From contig CM067314.1 in NCBI GenBank assembly GCA_034231615.1, positions 12,725,881 through 12,789,880 of the forward strand: a stretch of 64,000 nucleotides of DNA, written 5' to 3'. The translations under genes were made by a program, and so were the position numbers. Every line of letters begins with the position of its first letter. Positions within the stretch are counted from its first letter, which is position 1. Of the stretch, positions 22,300-31,842 are shown piece after piece. This DNA comes from Meghimatium bilineatum (Eukaryota; Mollusca; Gastropoda; Stylommatophora; Philomycidae). Under the pieces are notes generated by a model that did no database searches, had not been told where the DNA came from, and was given only the letters and a program-made list of their open reading frames with translations.

Positions 22300-22560
22300 A
22301 GCTATGTTCTTCAGCACTGAATACTGTGCTTAGGGTAGACACCAGAGGTCTCCAGTTGGAGCGATGTGATGCTAATGTTTGTAATTCTTGTATGCTTTCG
22401 AAACCCATAGTCTTTAAGTAGTCCCATATTCTCTTTGATGGTTGTTCTGATAAACGTCTCTCTTGATGTTCCATTTTTCTTTTGCCATTTGGTACCGATT
22501 TTAACGCTAGTAGTGGCAGTCTGTTTTTAATTCATTCAAAGTTCATGTTCAATATATCCA
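22300..22560 (-). mobile_element. LINE family P, 3' end
   Basis: The minus strand gives IWDYLKTMGFESIQELQTLA then SHRSNWRPLVSTLSTVFSAE, matching the terminal 'G..S..EL..LA..R..WR.LV' motif of RT tails (compare 45379-45743). Positions 22560-22990 show no further element I can name. Confidence 0.65.
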
Positions 22561-22997
22561 TTGTTTTCTTCTTATTGTTGGAGAAATATATCGCTGTTTG
22601 GCGTCTTCTCTTACTTGCTTATTTGACTTCAATACTTCCCAACCAACATATAAGAGTTTTTAACATTTATTTTCAAATGAATATTATTTCTTCTCCAGCG
22701 CTTTTGTTGTTGTCCAACTTTCACAACTTTATGCTAATATGGATATTATATTGAATTTGAACAGTTGGTATATTTACGTATTGTTTTTAGTCTTTTTTTT
22801 CCAGATCTTTTTTAGGTGTCTAAACGCACTTAGCATAGTGACCAACGAAATCCACAGGAATAGCTAGATGAATCGTTAACAAGGCTTGAGCGAGTACATC
22901 TTATAATGCCGAGGGTCGCGCTTGAAGAAGCAGATAAACATGCTTTCTGGGGGGCATAATGTAATAGTAATAAACTTAAACTTACTTAAATTTAATT

Positions 22998-23952
22998 TCT
23001 CAAACAATATTGCAGTCGCTCAGTTTCTCAAGCAATACATCAATAATTAGAAACTCCAGACAGATGAGAAATGCTAGAACTCCAATGCCTGTGCCATAGC
23101 CACATGCATTGATATCATTGTTCATGATGGACTTATGATCATGCCATGACTTTGATGAGATGAAATCAAACACATCAATTGCAAAAATCAAACTAAGTAA
23201 TCGTAGGATGACCTGTGGTCTCTTCACATAACGAAGAGGATCAAATGGTGACCTTTGGTTTCCTCAAATAACGAAGAGGATCAAAGGGTGACCTTTGGTT
23301 TCCTCACATAACGAAGAGGATCAAAGGGTGACCTTTGGTTTCCTCACATAACGAAGAGGATCAAAGGGTGACCTTTGGTTTCCTCACATAACGAAGAGGA
23401 TCAAAGGGTGACCTTTGGTTTCCTCACATAACGAAGAGGATCAAAGGGTGACCTTTGGTTTCCTCACATAACGAAGAGGATCAAATGGTGACCTTTGGTT
23501 TCCTCACATAACGAAGAGGATCAAAGGGTGACCTTTGGTTTCCTCACATAACGAAGAGGATCAAAGGGTGACCTTTGGTTTCCTCACATAACGAAGAGGA
23601 TCAAAGGGTGACCTTTGGTTTCCTCACATAACGAAGAGGATCAAAGGGTGACCTTTGGTTTCCTCACATAACGAAGAGGATCAAATGGTGACCTTTGGTT
23701 TCCTCACATAACGAAGAGGATCAAATGGTGACCTTTGGTTTCCTCACATAACGAAGAGGATCAAATGGTGACCTTTGGTTTCCTCACATAACGAAGAGGA
23801 TCAAATGGTGACCTTTGGTTTCCTCACATAACGAAGAGGATCAAATGGTGACCTTTGGTTTCCTCACATAACGAAGAGGATCAAAGGGTGACCCAACTTG
23901 ACCATTCTCATCGTGCGCCAATATAACGGCCTTTCTTGTTCTCGGCTGCCAT
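22998..23952 (-). pseudogene. SYNGR: Synaptogyrin-like coding segment, interrupted
   Basis: The minus strand from 23245 to 22998 encodes FDPLRYVKRPQVILRLLSL, then IFAIDVFDFI, NNDINACGYGTGIGVLAFLI, CLEFLIIDV. This matches the conserved start of synaptogyrins: FDP...V..PQ.ILR, first transmembrane helix, the N..AC.YG loop, and GVLAFL in the second helix of the MARVEL domain. Synaptogyrins are four-pass synaptic-vesicle proteins. Upstream on the same strand, at 23952, an ATG in good context opens a short frame (MAAENKKGRYIGA) that would fit the variable N-terminus. Between that and FDP lie 17 copies of a 40-bp repeat made from the FDPLRYV codons, which shifts frame and creates stops. The segment also ends in an in-frame TGA (DCNIV-stop) about 13 bases before a good splice-donor match (AA|GTAAGT, about 22976-22985). 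One loop Cys of the family is Ser. Later helices are not found downstream. It is either a disabled copy or a real locus whose exon was damaged by the array. Homology is strong by eye; activity is doubtful. Confidence 0.72.
23206..23893. repeat. 40-bp minisatellite derived from synaptogyrin codons, 17 copies
   Basis: Unit GTCACCCTTTGATCCTCTTC plus GTTATGTGAGGAAACCAAAG on the minus strand, period exactly 40. In one frame each unit reads FDPLRYVRKPKVT, almost the same as the adjoining exon (FDPLRYVKRPQVI). The leftmost unit (about 23210-23250) is the exon itself. Units alternate between GGGTG and TGGTG variants in blocks and are otherwise almost identical, which implies recent expansion. Confidence 0.95.
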
Positions 23953-23982
23953 ATTTTTTCTATTCTCTTGCCGTCCCCCATC

Positions 23983-24002
23983 TGACGTCGTTCCTGACGT
24001 CA
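23983..24002 (-). promoter_or_regulatory. Two CRE-like sites upstream of the synaptogyrin-like ATG
   Basis: A perfect palindromic TGACGTCA (23995-24002) and a second TGACGTCG (23983-23990) lie 12 bp apart, about 30-50 bp upstream of the ATG at 23952. TGACGTCA is the canonical cAMP-response element bound by CREB/ATF proteins. The position suits a core promoter or 5' UTR. Function is inferred. Confidence 0.45.
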
Positions 24003-24130
24003 TCTTTTTCTGCGCACCATATCTATCTCCTCACAAACTCTCTATGCCTTTCTAAAAGCAGAACCAAGTACCAGGACACTCTGGTACAACAAGACACACT
24101 GCATATGACATACCTCTATTGCCTAGTCTT

Positions 24131-24423
24131 GTGATTCTCAACTTATCATGACGAGAGGTCCCCCTGTGGGACAAATTTATTTATATGCTCCCCCCCCCCT
24201 CCTGGTGCATAAAAAGAATAAAGGGACATTAACTTTCTTGACAAGTCAACAAAGTATTTCTCAAATTATATCAATATGGTTCTTGTTATTCATTGTTGAA
24301 GTAGTTAACTTCTCCCTTGATCGGCCAGTGGCCACCTGTTTAACTATTTACTCTGTAAATCCCTGAAAGTTTATGTGCCCTCTCCCTGGCGAGACTATAT
24401 GTCCCACGCTGAGAACCACTGAT
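24131..24423. mobile_element. hAT-like non-autonomous element, about 290 bp
   Basis: Left end GTGATTCTCAACTTATCATG and right end ..CCCACGCTGAGAACCACTGAT are inverted and hAT-like (..GGTTCTCAGCGTGGGAC..). The 8-bp CTAGTCTT is present on both sides (24123-24130 and 24424-24431). The interior has a C-run and no transposase. The ends are diverged. Confidence 0.6.
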
Positions 24424-24431
24424 CTAGTCTT

Positions 24432-24934
24432 CAACTAGAATTTATGGCTGCACATTTACTTTGAGATATTTCAAACTGACAGCAAATTTTGTCTAGACAC
24501 CGCCATGTAATAACGATTTAAACAAATAGGCCAACGGTGTTGTAGGAGTTTTATAACCTTCAAATTTTTATTTTCAAAGGAACCGGCTTATTTAAGATAT
24601 TGCCAACGCTATTTATATAAATACCGTACATAACAGTGTATAAACCGAGAATCTTTGGAATGTTTTTCACTACTAAAGTATAGAGTGGGTTTATATATGA
24701 TTATTATATATTATGTAACGTAACTTTGAAAAATGTAATGTACAAAATTCTTCAATCATGACAAGAAATTTGCTTGATTGGTAATTGTGACTGTTATTTT
24801 ATTTAAATTCATAATCGTTACTCAGAAATCACAACTAAGCATCAACACTAGAATTCGTTTATGAATTTGAATACATTTCACACAATTCATTCTCCGTCAT
24901 CGGAATATCAGAGTTGGATACTGTCATCATTCTT
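24432..24934. other. AT-rich spacer with repeat R5 copy 2
   Basis: 24461-24560 matches 12533-12625 (ATTTCAAACTGACAGCAAA..TAGACACCGCC..AACGGTGTTG). The rest, up to the assembly gap, shows nothing. Confidence 0.5.
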
Positions 24935-25034
24935 NNNNNNNNNNNNNNNNNNNNNNNNNNNNNNNNNNNNNNNNNNNNNNNNNNNNNNNNNNNNNNNNNN
25001 NNNNNNNNNNNNNNNNNNNNNNNNNNNNNNNNNN
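24935..25034. other. Assembly gap, exactly 100 N
   Basis: A run of 100 N, a common placeholder for a gap of unknown size. Open frames that appear to cross it are meaningless. Confidence 0.99.
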
Positions 25035-25067
<33 letters not shown>

Positions 25068-25114
25068 GTCTATCTATCTATCTATCTATCTATCCATCCA
25101 TCTATCTATCTAGC

Positions 25115-25197
<83 letters not shown>

Positions 25198-25202
25198 TTA
25201 TC
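25035..25202. repeat. (TATC)n microsatellite bordering the gap
   Basis: TATC repeats begin directly at the gap edge, so the gap probably results from unresolved microsatellite length. Confidence 0.97.
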
Positions 25203-25316
25203 CGCTAAAACCCCTTTGTTGCCTTTCGGTGTCAGGGGAACAAGAGTTTTCTGGAGACAGTCCTCTTGTGTGTTGAGTATATCATGGACTTTTAGCCTCT
25301 TTTATTTCAGTGGTAT

Positions 25317-25597
25317 CGCCCGTGTGTTGTCGGGGCCTAAAAGGGGAGCAAAGAATAGCAACACTTTTTACCTTCCATGCATGTCGTAAGAGGCGACTAA
25401 GGAGGTTATGTGATAAAGTTGGCTGTCCCATCCCATATAGGATCAGTGACCCAAAGCCGTGCTGAAGTCGGATGTGTCAGGCCAAAAGGCGCAGATATCG
25501 CAACAATGCTGTAAACCATGACACAACGCATTCCGTTCTCAGGACTACATCTTGCTAACCTGCAGGAGTTTGAGAACTAACGCAGAAGAAGAACAAG
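25317..25597 (+). mobile_element. SINE S1b, 281 bp, with 13-bp duplication
   Basis: Bounded by the perfect repeat ATTTCAGTGGTAT (25304-25316 and 25598-25610). Order of landmarks: GTGTTGTCGGGGCC, TACCTTCCATGCATGTCGTA, GGCGACTAAGGAGGTTATG, GGCTGTCCCATCCCATATAG, GTCGGATGTGTCAGGCC, CATGACACAACGCATTCCG, GCAGGAGTTTGAGAAC, tail GCAGAAGAAGAACAAG. The 3' half is shared with S1a. Non-coding. Confidence 0.93.
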
Positions 25598-25711
25598 ATT
25601 TCAGTGGTATATTGTATAGCTGATCTTATTGATTAGTTGACATTAGTTGACATTATACTTGATGAAGCCTGATAAGGATATAGTGCTGTATTGTTGTTAC
25701 AGGAGACATTC

Positions 25712-26250
25712 TTGTATTTTTTCATCAACAATCAATAATGTGAGAGAGTACATTAACTCTTGTACTTGTTCATCAACAATCAATGATGTGAGAGAGTACT
25801 TTAACTCTTGTACTTGTTCATCAACAATCAATGATGTGAGAGAGAGTACTTTAACTCTTGTACTTGTTCATCAACAATCAATGATGTGAGAGAGTACATT
25901 AACTCTTGTACTTGTTCATCAACAATCAATGATGTGAGAGAGTACTTTAACTCTTGTAATTGTTCATCAACAATCAATGATGTGAGAGAGTACTTTAACT
26001 CTTGTACTTGTTCATCAACAGTCAATGATGTGAGAGAGAGTACTTTAACTCTTGTACTTGTTCATCAACAATCAATGATGTGAGAAAGAGTACTTTAACT
26101 CTTGTACTTGTTCATCAACAATCAATGATGTGAGAGAGTACTTTAACTCTTGTACTTGTTCATCAACAATCAATGATGTGAGAAAGAGTACTTTAACTCT
26201 TGTACTTGTTCATCAACAATCAATGATGTGAGAGAGTACATTAACTCACA
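25712..26250. repeat. 48/50-bp minisatellite, about 11 copies
   Basis: Unit TCATCAACAATCAATGATGT plus GAGAGAGTACTTTAACTCTTGTACTTGT. Some units carry an extra GA (50 bp). Since 48 is a multiple of 3, both strands show repeated open frames that stop where a 50-bp unit shifts phase. Confidence 0.93.
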
Positions 26251-26269
26251 GTTAGAGGTTATAATTATT

Positions 26270-26400
26270 TTACATGGAAAACTTAAATATTTCGGACATA
26301 CAAAGGTATGGAAAGACGCAACTTAGAAGACAGAATTCCGGGTAGTAGAAAAAGAGCTGGGAGGAGATGGATAGATGACATCATAGATGTGTGAAGTTAT
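26270..26400 (+). mobile_element. LINE family O, short 3' fragment
   Basis: With one shift near 26305 it reads KLKYFGHTK then MERRNLEDRI, GSRKRAGRRWIDDIIDV, the basic C-terminal block of an RT tail. It is followed directly by the (AAAGT)n array. Confidence 0.65.
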
Positions 26401-26420
26401 TATTGGAGGAGGCAGGCAGA

Positions 26421-26546
26421 AAGTAAAGTAAAGTAAAGTAAAGTAAAGTAAAGTAAAGTAAAGTAAAGTAAAGTAAAGTAAAGTAAAGTAAAGTAAAGTA
26501 AAGTAAAGTAAAGTAAAGTAAAGTAAAGTAAAGTAAAGTAAAGTAG
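26421..26546. repeat. (AAAGT)n microsatellite, about 25 copies
   Basis: A pure pentanucleotide array located exactly between the 3' ends of LINE O (plus) and LINE C copy 2 (minus). It may have grown from the simple-repeat tail of either one. Confidence 0.97.
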
Positions 26547-26559
26547 ATTCGATTGATTT

Positions 26560-27290
26560 CAGTGTTCTCAGTTTCCAATGTGTTATGTTGTTCGTCCATC
26601 ACAAGTGATGATGACCATTTGTTACAACCACTTTTGAGAATTCAATTAGAGTTATGTTCTTGATTATGAGTTCGTAGATGGCTAATGAGTCATATTCGAG
26701 CTGTAAATGTCATTGGAATGTTCGGGCATGGAATGTCCACTGCAGACGGATCTTGGTCTATCCGTGACTTTCTAGCTACTCCCCGCTGTTGAGCTGCTGC
26801 ATTTCTCCTCTTTTCACAAGATGATGCACTCTTTTTGATTGTAGAAAGCCATGTAGATCTATTTTGTGCAAGTTCTTCCCATGTATCTTGGTCTATTTCA
26901 AAGGCTTTCAGTGATGCCTTGAGTCCTTGTAGCGCTTCTTTTGGCCACCTTGAGATCGTGTACCTTTCTCTAGCTCACCATAGAGAAGTATCTTTGGCAG
27001 ACGATGGTCTGGCATACGTACTAAATGGCCTGCCCAACGAATCTGTGTCTGCATCAGGATAGTGCCAATGCTGGGGATACCAGCTCTATCAAGGACAGTG
27101 GAATCTTGTCTTGCCATCTGATATTCATAACTTTTCTGAGACAAGTTGTGTGAAAGTGATTGTGTTTTTTTCACATGACCTCTATACACAACCCATATGT
27201 ACTCCGTCACTCTCAAAGAAGCGGTACGCCGCCTGTCTAGAGTACCAATCATAGCACGTAACTCCGTATCTTCAAGTGATAAACCACATG
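26560..27290 (-). mobile_element. LINE family C, copy 2
   Basis: The minus strand reads MNIRWQDKIP and, after a shift, AGIPSIGTILMQTQIRWAGH, LVRMPDHRLPKILLYGELEK, GGQKKRYKD. After further shifts it reaches a finger-like end FTARI, a stop, then LISHLRTHNQEH (near 26690). It is the same tail architecture as 6770-7535, with a premature TGA where Gly is expected. Confidence 0.85.
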
Positions 27291-27295
27291 GATCC

Positions 27296-27378
27296 CCGAA
27301 AAAATCCATCTTGTAACAGACGACACGAGTCGGATTCGAACTCATGACCTCTTTAACCACTATGCTAAGGAGATATCC
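27296..27378 (-). mobile_element. tRNA-derived SINE head (S2), copy 1
   Basis: The minus strand holds a plausible Pol III box A (TTAGCATAGTGGTTAA) and a good box B, GAGTTCGAATCC, as in tRNA-derived SINEs. The sequence after box B (GACTCGTGTCGTCTG..GGATTTTTTCGGGGATCC) recurs at 50890-51000. It lies at the upstream edge of LINE C copy 2. It is not a functional tRNA: no acceptor pairing is found. Confidence 0.6.
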
Positions 27379-28364
27379 GGTTCATGACATAAATTCCGAG
27401 AAAAAAAACATTCTGGAAAGAATATATCACGTAATGAAATAGTTATAATTAGCATTAAAAGGAACAGTCCCCGGCATTTTACGTGCGAAATCGAGCTGCA
27501 ACGACTTGTAGACAAGTACTAATTCCGAGGTAACATTAGACGATATTGCTTGAGTTGCATAGTCATTGGGATATCCACTTGGAAATGAGCGAGGGGGTTA
27601 TGTTGGAAAGGAGTCAGTCACCCAATGCAGTCAAATGATACGTCTGTATTTATGGAACCATGTTTTAGTGCAGTAGTTCAGGTTTTCATAAAATGTGTGA
27701 TAATGCACATAGACGCACAAATAGGCACATAGACAAAGAGTTATGACGTTTTCACACACAAAAACCTTCAATATATAGGTATGTGATTTAATAATGCTTT
27801 ATTTTTAAATTTGTGGTTCATCTTGAGGGTTATTTGTGAGATCCGCAAACACACAAAAGGGGCGATAGCTGGATACAGTTTGAGAACCATCACCTTGTTT
27901 ACCCTGACATCTTCGATAAACGAACTTATGGCGCAGTTTCCTGAAATAAGAACTACTTTTTTTTTAAATCGCTCAAATTATCACTGGGCGTCGGCTGGTT
28001 ATATATTTTACAACAATTTTTTTGAAACCAGCATAATATTTAAAACGATCTAGAAGAAGAACGGAAGCGTTAATTCAATTCACAAGTACTTTTTTGTCTG
28101 TGGATAAAATGAACAAGATATTCTAGATTATTTTAGTTTAGTTTGAATCGTAGATAGTACCGTGGGAAATGAAAGTTTAGGTTTTAAAAAAAGGGCATAA
28201 CCTTACTGGTTCCGATTTTAATTTTCACGATTAACTAGTTATCTGCAATCTCCGCCGGCTGTAATCGTGGGTGTTGATATATATTTTCAAAAGAAATACA
28301 TTCTTCTTCGTGTTTTCTTCACAAGTTAAGTACAGATTTTTGTTTGAAAGATGTTTTAGTCATG
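27379..28364. other. About 1 kb without recognised content
   Basis: AT-rich. No tandem repeat, element or coding signal. A plus-strand frame at 27811-28053 (80 codons) has no recognisable family. Confidence 0.5.
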
Positions 28365-28605
28365 TGACGTAGCTCTCCAGAACGTTCCTTCCTAATGAAC
28401 TCCCTGAATCGTTCTCTGTCTTGGGCAATGCGGCTTGCGTTTTCCAATGAAGTTTAAATGTTATCTTCAATGCCGTCAGTCCATCGTCGTCTTGGTCTGC
28501 CTTCCTCCTTCTCCCAGGTGCTCTGCCATCAATTGTTTGTCTCTTTAAACAGTTGTGTCTCTTTATATGACCAAACAGGTGTTGTTTTCTTTTCTGAAAG
28601 ATTTA
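28365..28605 (-). mobile_element. LINE family E, copy 3 (3' end)
   Basis: Homologous by eye to 39968-40300 and 50155-50880: it starts with GTCATGTGACGTA, then the complement of the codons for the ERFREFI.. / RQWTDDIKDN.. / HIKRHNCL.. segment, here shifted and mutated. The GTCATGTGACGTA end is the family's 3' terminus. Confidence 0.75.
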
Positions 28606-28663
28606 GATTTCAATAATAATATCTACATTTGTTTCCAGTTCTCGGTTCTTCACCTTAGAGTTC

Positions 28664-29293
28664 CACCCATGTGGTGGCGTCTGTGGGTCTCACCAATGGC
28701 CCACTAGACAAACTACCCATGCAACAGAAAACCTTAGTAGATGAAATGCCGTTATATTGAAGTTATCTTCTTATAGAAGCTTCATGGCACGTCATCTATA
28801 CAATTATGTTTATTATGCTGTTTTTTTGTTGTTGTTGTTGAAATGTATTTCATGTTTACTTGAATATATGTATGCACCCTATGTGGTTGGGAGGGAGCCA
28901 GAGATGTACTGTGCAGCACTGGGGAGGAGGAAACTGACAGCACTGTTTTTTCTATGGCTGAGACCCATCATGGAGGCACAGTGACTCAGGACGTGACAAT
29001 CCTTTTGACTTGAACATTTGGTTGCATGCCTGGAGCAATAGAGAAGTTCGGTATAACCAGTAGTCAATAGGTGGCGGGGAATGAGCACAGTGAACCCTAT
29101 TTGGCTGCAGTGGCCCGGAGCAGTGCATAGGTTGAAACCTATTTTCCTAATGGTGTGATAGTTATTCTCTGACTCTGGCCTGGGGTGGGACAAAAATCCA
29201 CAGACTTCCCAGCAATATAATGCTTTTTAATGACATTGGGTCATAGGGCATGAGCCCATGGACCGCTGGATCAGCAACCAACCAACCAACCAT
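28664..29293 (+). mobile_element. Retroposon B, full copy with 10-bp duplication
   Basis: Bounded by CTTAGAGTTC on both sides (28654-28663 and 29294-29303). About 630 bp, running from CACCCATGTGG..GTGGGTCTCACCAATGG to ..GATCAGCAACCAACCAACCA, i.e. with an (AACC)n 3' tail. This copy fixes the element ends and orientation for the copies at 12691 and 61488. No protein is encoded, and no clear box B is seen. Confidence 0.82.
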
Positions 29294-29447
29294 CTTAGAG
29301 TTCATAGCGTCTGGTTTTAGTTATCATGTTTGTCCACAGTTGCTTGTTTTCTTCACTGTCAATCATTGCTCATGCCGCTGTGTTCGATGTATTAGACATA
29401 CTGCACAGACTCTACCAAAGATCTACCCTCTAATTATGCCGTCCGCA

Positions 29448-29712
29448 TCTTCTTCTGCTTTCATTCTCAAATTTCAGAAGATAAACAGAATGTAGTCCAC
29501 AGAACGCAATGCATTGTGTAATCACAGCCTGTCTGCGATATCTGCGCGGTTTGACACATCCGACTACAGCATGGTATATGGGTAATTTTGACTCTCCATC
29601 GGATGAAACAGCTAATTTTCATCTTTGAAAACTTTGATACCTTAAATACCCTAAATCTCCTTAATCGCCTCATACAACATGCATGTACTTTCTTTTTGGG
29701 CACTGGCAACAC
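29448..29712 (-). mobile_element. SINE S1b, degraded copy
   Basis: In minus sense it keeps CATGTTGTATGAGGCGATTA, TTGATGTGTCAAACC-like core and TTCGT/TTTCTCAAAT landmarks, ending in the CTTCTTCTGC complement of the tail at 29448. It is strongly diverged, with internal changes. Confidence 0.6.
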
Positions 29713-30424
29713 ATAGTCTGTTATACAGTTAAATGCTCAATATTTTTCCAACCTTAGAGACTATTATATATATATATATATATATGTAAGGGGTGCAAAG
29801 AGTCTGGCATTATTCTTGTGTGGTTCCTGAGTTAACAGATAACCGAAATCCTAAAAGTATCTTCTCGTGGTGCACAATGGAAACAGAAATACAGTCGCTC
29901 TGCTGTCTCCCAGGGCTACAATTTTAGGCTCGCTTCCGTGGATGTCCAGACTGTAGATTGAATGAGAATTGCCTGCAAAGAGACATGCAATATCTTCGAG
30001 AGCACTACGCCAAAACACCCAAAACCACTGTCGGCACACAGTTATGTAACGAATCTGTGCATTTCGTCTCGGTCAGATAAATTTCAGAAACATTGAGGGT
30101 GGGGGGGGGGCAATGTCCCGATATGGGTAGATCTCTCTAAGATTTGGGATCCCAAGATTATACGTTGAATCTAGAAAAGGCATCACACGCTGTCCAGCGT
30201 TGTGCAAGTGAAACGATATAGTGGCAACGAAGCTACAATTGTCCAGTACGAGGAACGAATGGCGGAAGTTCTGTTCAATCTTGAGAAGACACAGAAGCAT
30301 ACATGTCCAACCATAATTGACGCAGTAAAAGTAGGTGTGATGACTCAGGTAGTGGACACGCCAAATTGAACAGATACTCTTCGGTATGGAAAAAAAGCAT
30401 TGAATACAGCTGCACATTCAATCA

Positions 30425-30872
30425 ATCAAGTGTCATGCCGAATGGTGTAGGCGATCATGTTTCTCCATGACTTTCTTTCGCTTGTGTTGTCACTAAGCTC
30501 GGTTGGTGAGCTTCTACCATGTCACAATACAAGTCCATTAGTAACTGTTCTCCTTGTCGTCCCCTATCTCTTCTCCCCTTGATCTTTCCAGTGGTTATTA
30601 AGTGTTCAAGCTGTGTTCTTCTCAGAAAATGCCCTAGAAACCTTGACTGCCTGCCCCAAATGTTTGATATGATTGATCTTTTTACTCCGGCATCAACGAG
30701 AACCTCTACATTAGTTTTCTTTGCAGTTATTGGTATTTTCATCATTCTTCTTAGAAACAACTTTTCTATAGCCTCTAATTCGCTGTGCATTTTTTTATGT
30801 TTACAATCCATGCTTCACATCCATAAAAAAGAATGGGTTCGATATAACATCTCAGCACTTGAATTCGGGTCT
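30425..30872 (-). mobile_element. LINE family L, 3' end, inserted in R1
   Basis: The minus strand reads IQVLRCYIEPILFYGCEAW, then LFLRRMMKIPITAKKTNVEV, SIISNIWGRQSRFLGHFLRR, GKIKGRRDRGRQGEQLL, ending near IRHDT with a (TTGA)n tail (CACTTGATTGATTGA). It is related to family A but distinct. The upstream RT is absent. Confidence 0.83.
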
Positions 30873-30878
30873 GCATTG

Positions 30879-30990
30879 ATAGTCTATGTGCACAGCTCTA
30901 CAATACACATAGTAAAAGTCTATGTGCACAGCTCAACAATACACGTAGTAAAAGTCTATGTGCAGAGCGCAACAATACACGTAGTAAAAG
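30879..30990. repeat. 36-bp tandem repeat, 3 copies, inside R1
   Basis: Units GTCTATGTGCACAGCTC..CAATACACGTAGTAAAA. The matching place in R1 copy 1 holds a single related segment (CAGTTCATTATTGACCACAG..), so the unit probably arose from R1 itself. Confidence 0.75.
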
Positions 30991-31720
30991 CAATTGAACA
31001 AATATCGGCTTTTTAATATTTATTTTTGTGGCCTTTAGGTATGGGATAATGTTTTCTGTTAGGCCATTGGTCAAAACTTCTGTCCAAAGCAGAATTGAGA
31101 CTAAGAATCTGGACGCCATGGACAACGTAGATGGGAAGCATATCCTTGTCTTCGAGGACATCGCAAAACTAGTTTAACCCGACTGTTAGAGGATAATTAT
31201 GCCTTTCTTGCACGAGACGTGTTCGCCGACTGCGAAGCTCCTCGTTCAGGATAGGCGGAATGTACGTACTTCTTGAAGGGTGATAAACGCAATGGCGGAG
31301 AGTCAATTCACAGGCAGCATCTAGCGATGTATTTGGAAGACCATCGCAGACGGATGAGTCGAGTGCGTGGGGAACGTACAGGTAAAATCCCAGACCCCTG
31401 ATGTGTTAGTAAAGCAGCTCCTTGTCTAGGAAGGTGTATCAACCCTGAATATAAATCGACTATCTCCGCTGCACAACACGGCTCATACAGAAGAAATTAG
31501 GTAGTTGGCCTAGGAACACGAAGGGTGGTAATGTAATGGTCTTCCTACATGAAGAATAGCTCGCTGGCTGCGAAAAGCCTCATCAGAGGAAAGATAAACA
31601 ATTGGGGGGGGGGGAGAAGAACCAGTCAAGCTATCAACTTGTCTCGTGACATGTACTTTTCCTGCGTAGAAAACTCCTTCACAGGCATTGCACTAAACTG
31701 AATGCTGAAGTCTCCTGTAT

Positions 31721-31804
31721 ATGAAAGAAAAAATTGCACGGAGAAATCACCCTACTACACATAGAAACTAAGAGCAAATAGATCGCAATTCCTAGGGATA
31801 GCAA

Positions 31805-31842
<38 letters not shown>

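Larger units (their letters stand above)
29780..31720 (+). mobile_element. Dispersed repeat R1, copy 2, split by a LINE
   Basis: Plus-strand homolog of 5780-6765 in two parts: about 29780-30424 (including GGCAACGAAGCTACAATTG, GACACGCCAAATTGAAC) and about 30985-31720 (AAGCAATTGAACAAATATC, GGAAGGTGTATCAACCCTGA, ATAGCTCGCTGGCTGCGAAA). The interruption is a minus-strand LINE tail plus a 36-bp tandem repeat. Class unknown. Confidence 0.72.

Noticed and set aside
23206-23893. Regular 40-bp direct repeats considered as a CRISPR array
   Set aside because: Units are contiguous with no unique spacers, no cas genes, and the genome is animal.
24861-25276. Frames crossing the N gap into YLSIYLSI repeats
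   Set aside because: They run through 100 unknown bases and a TATC microsatellite.
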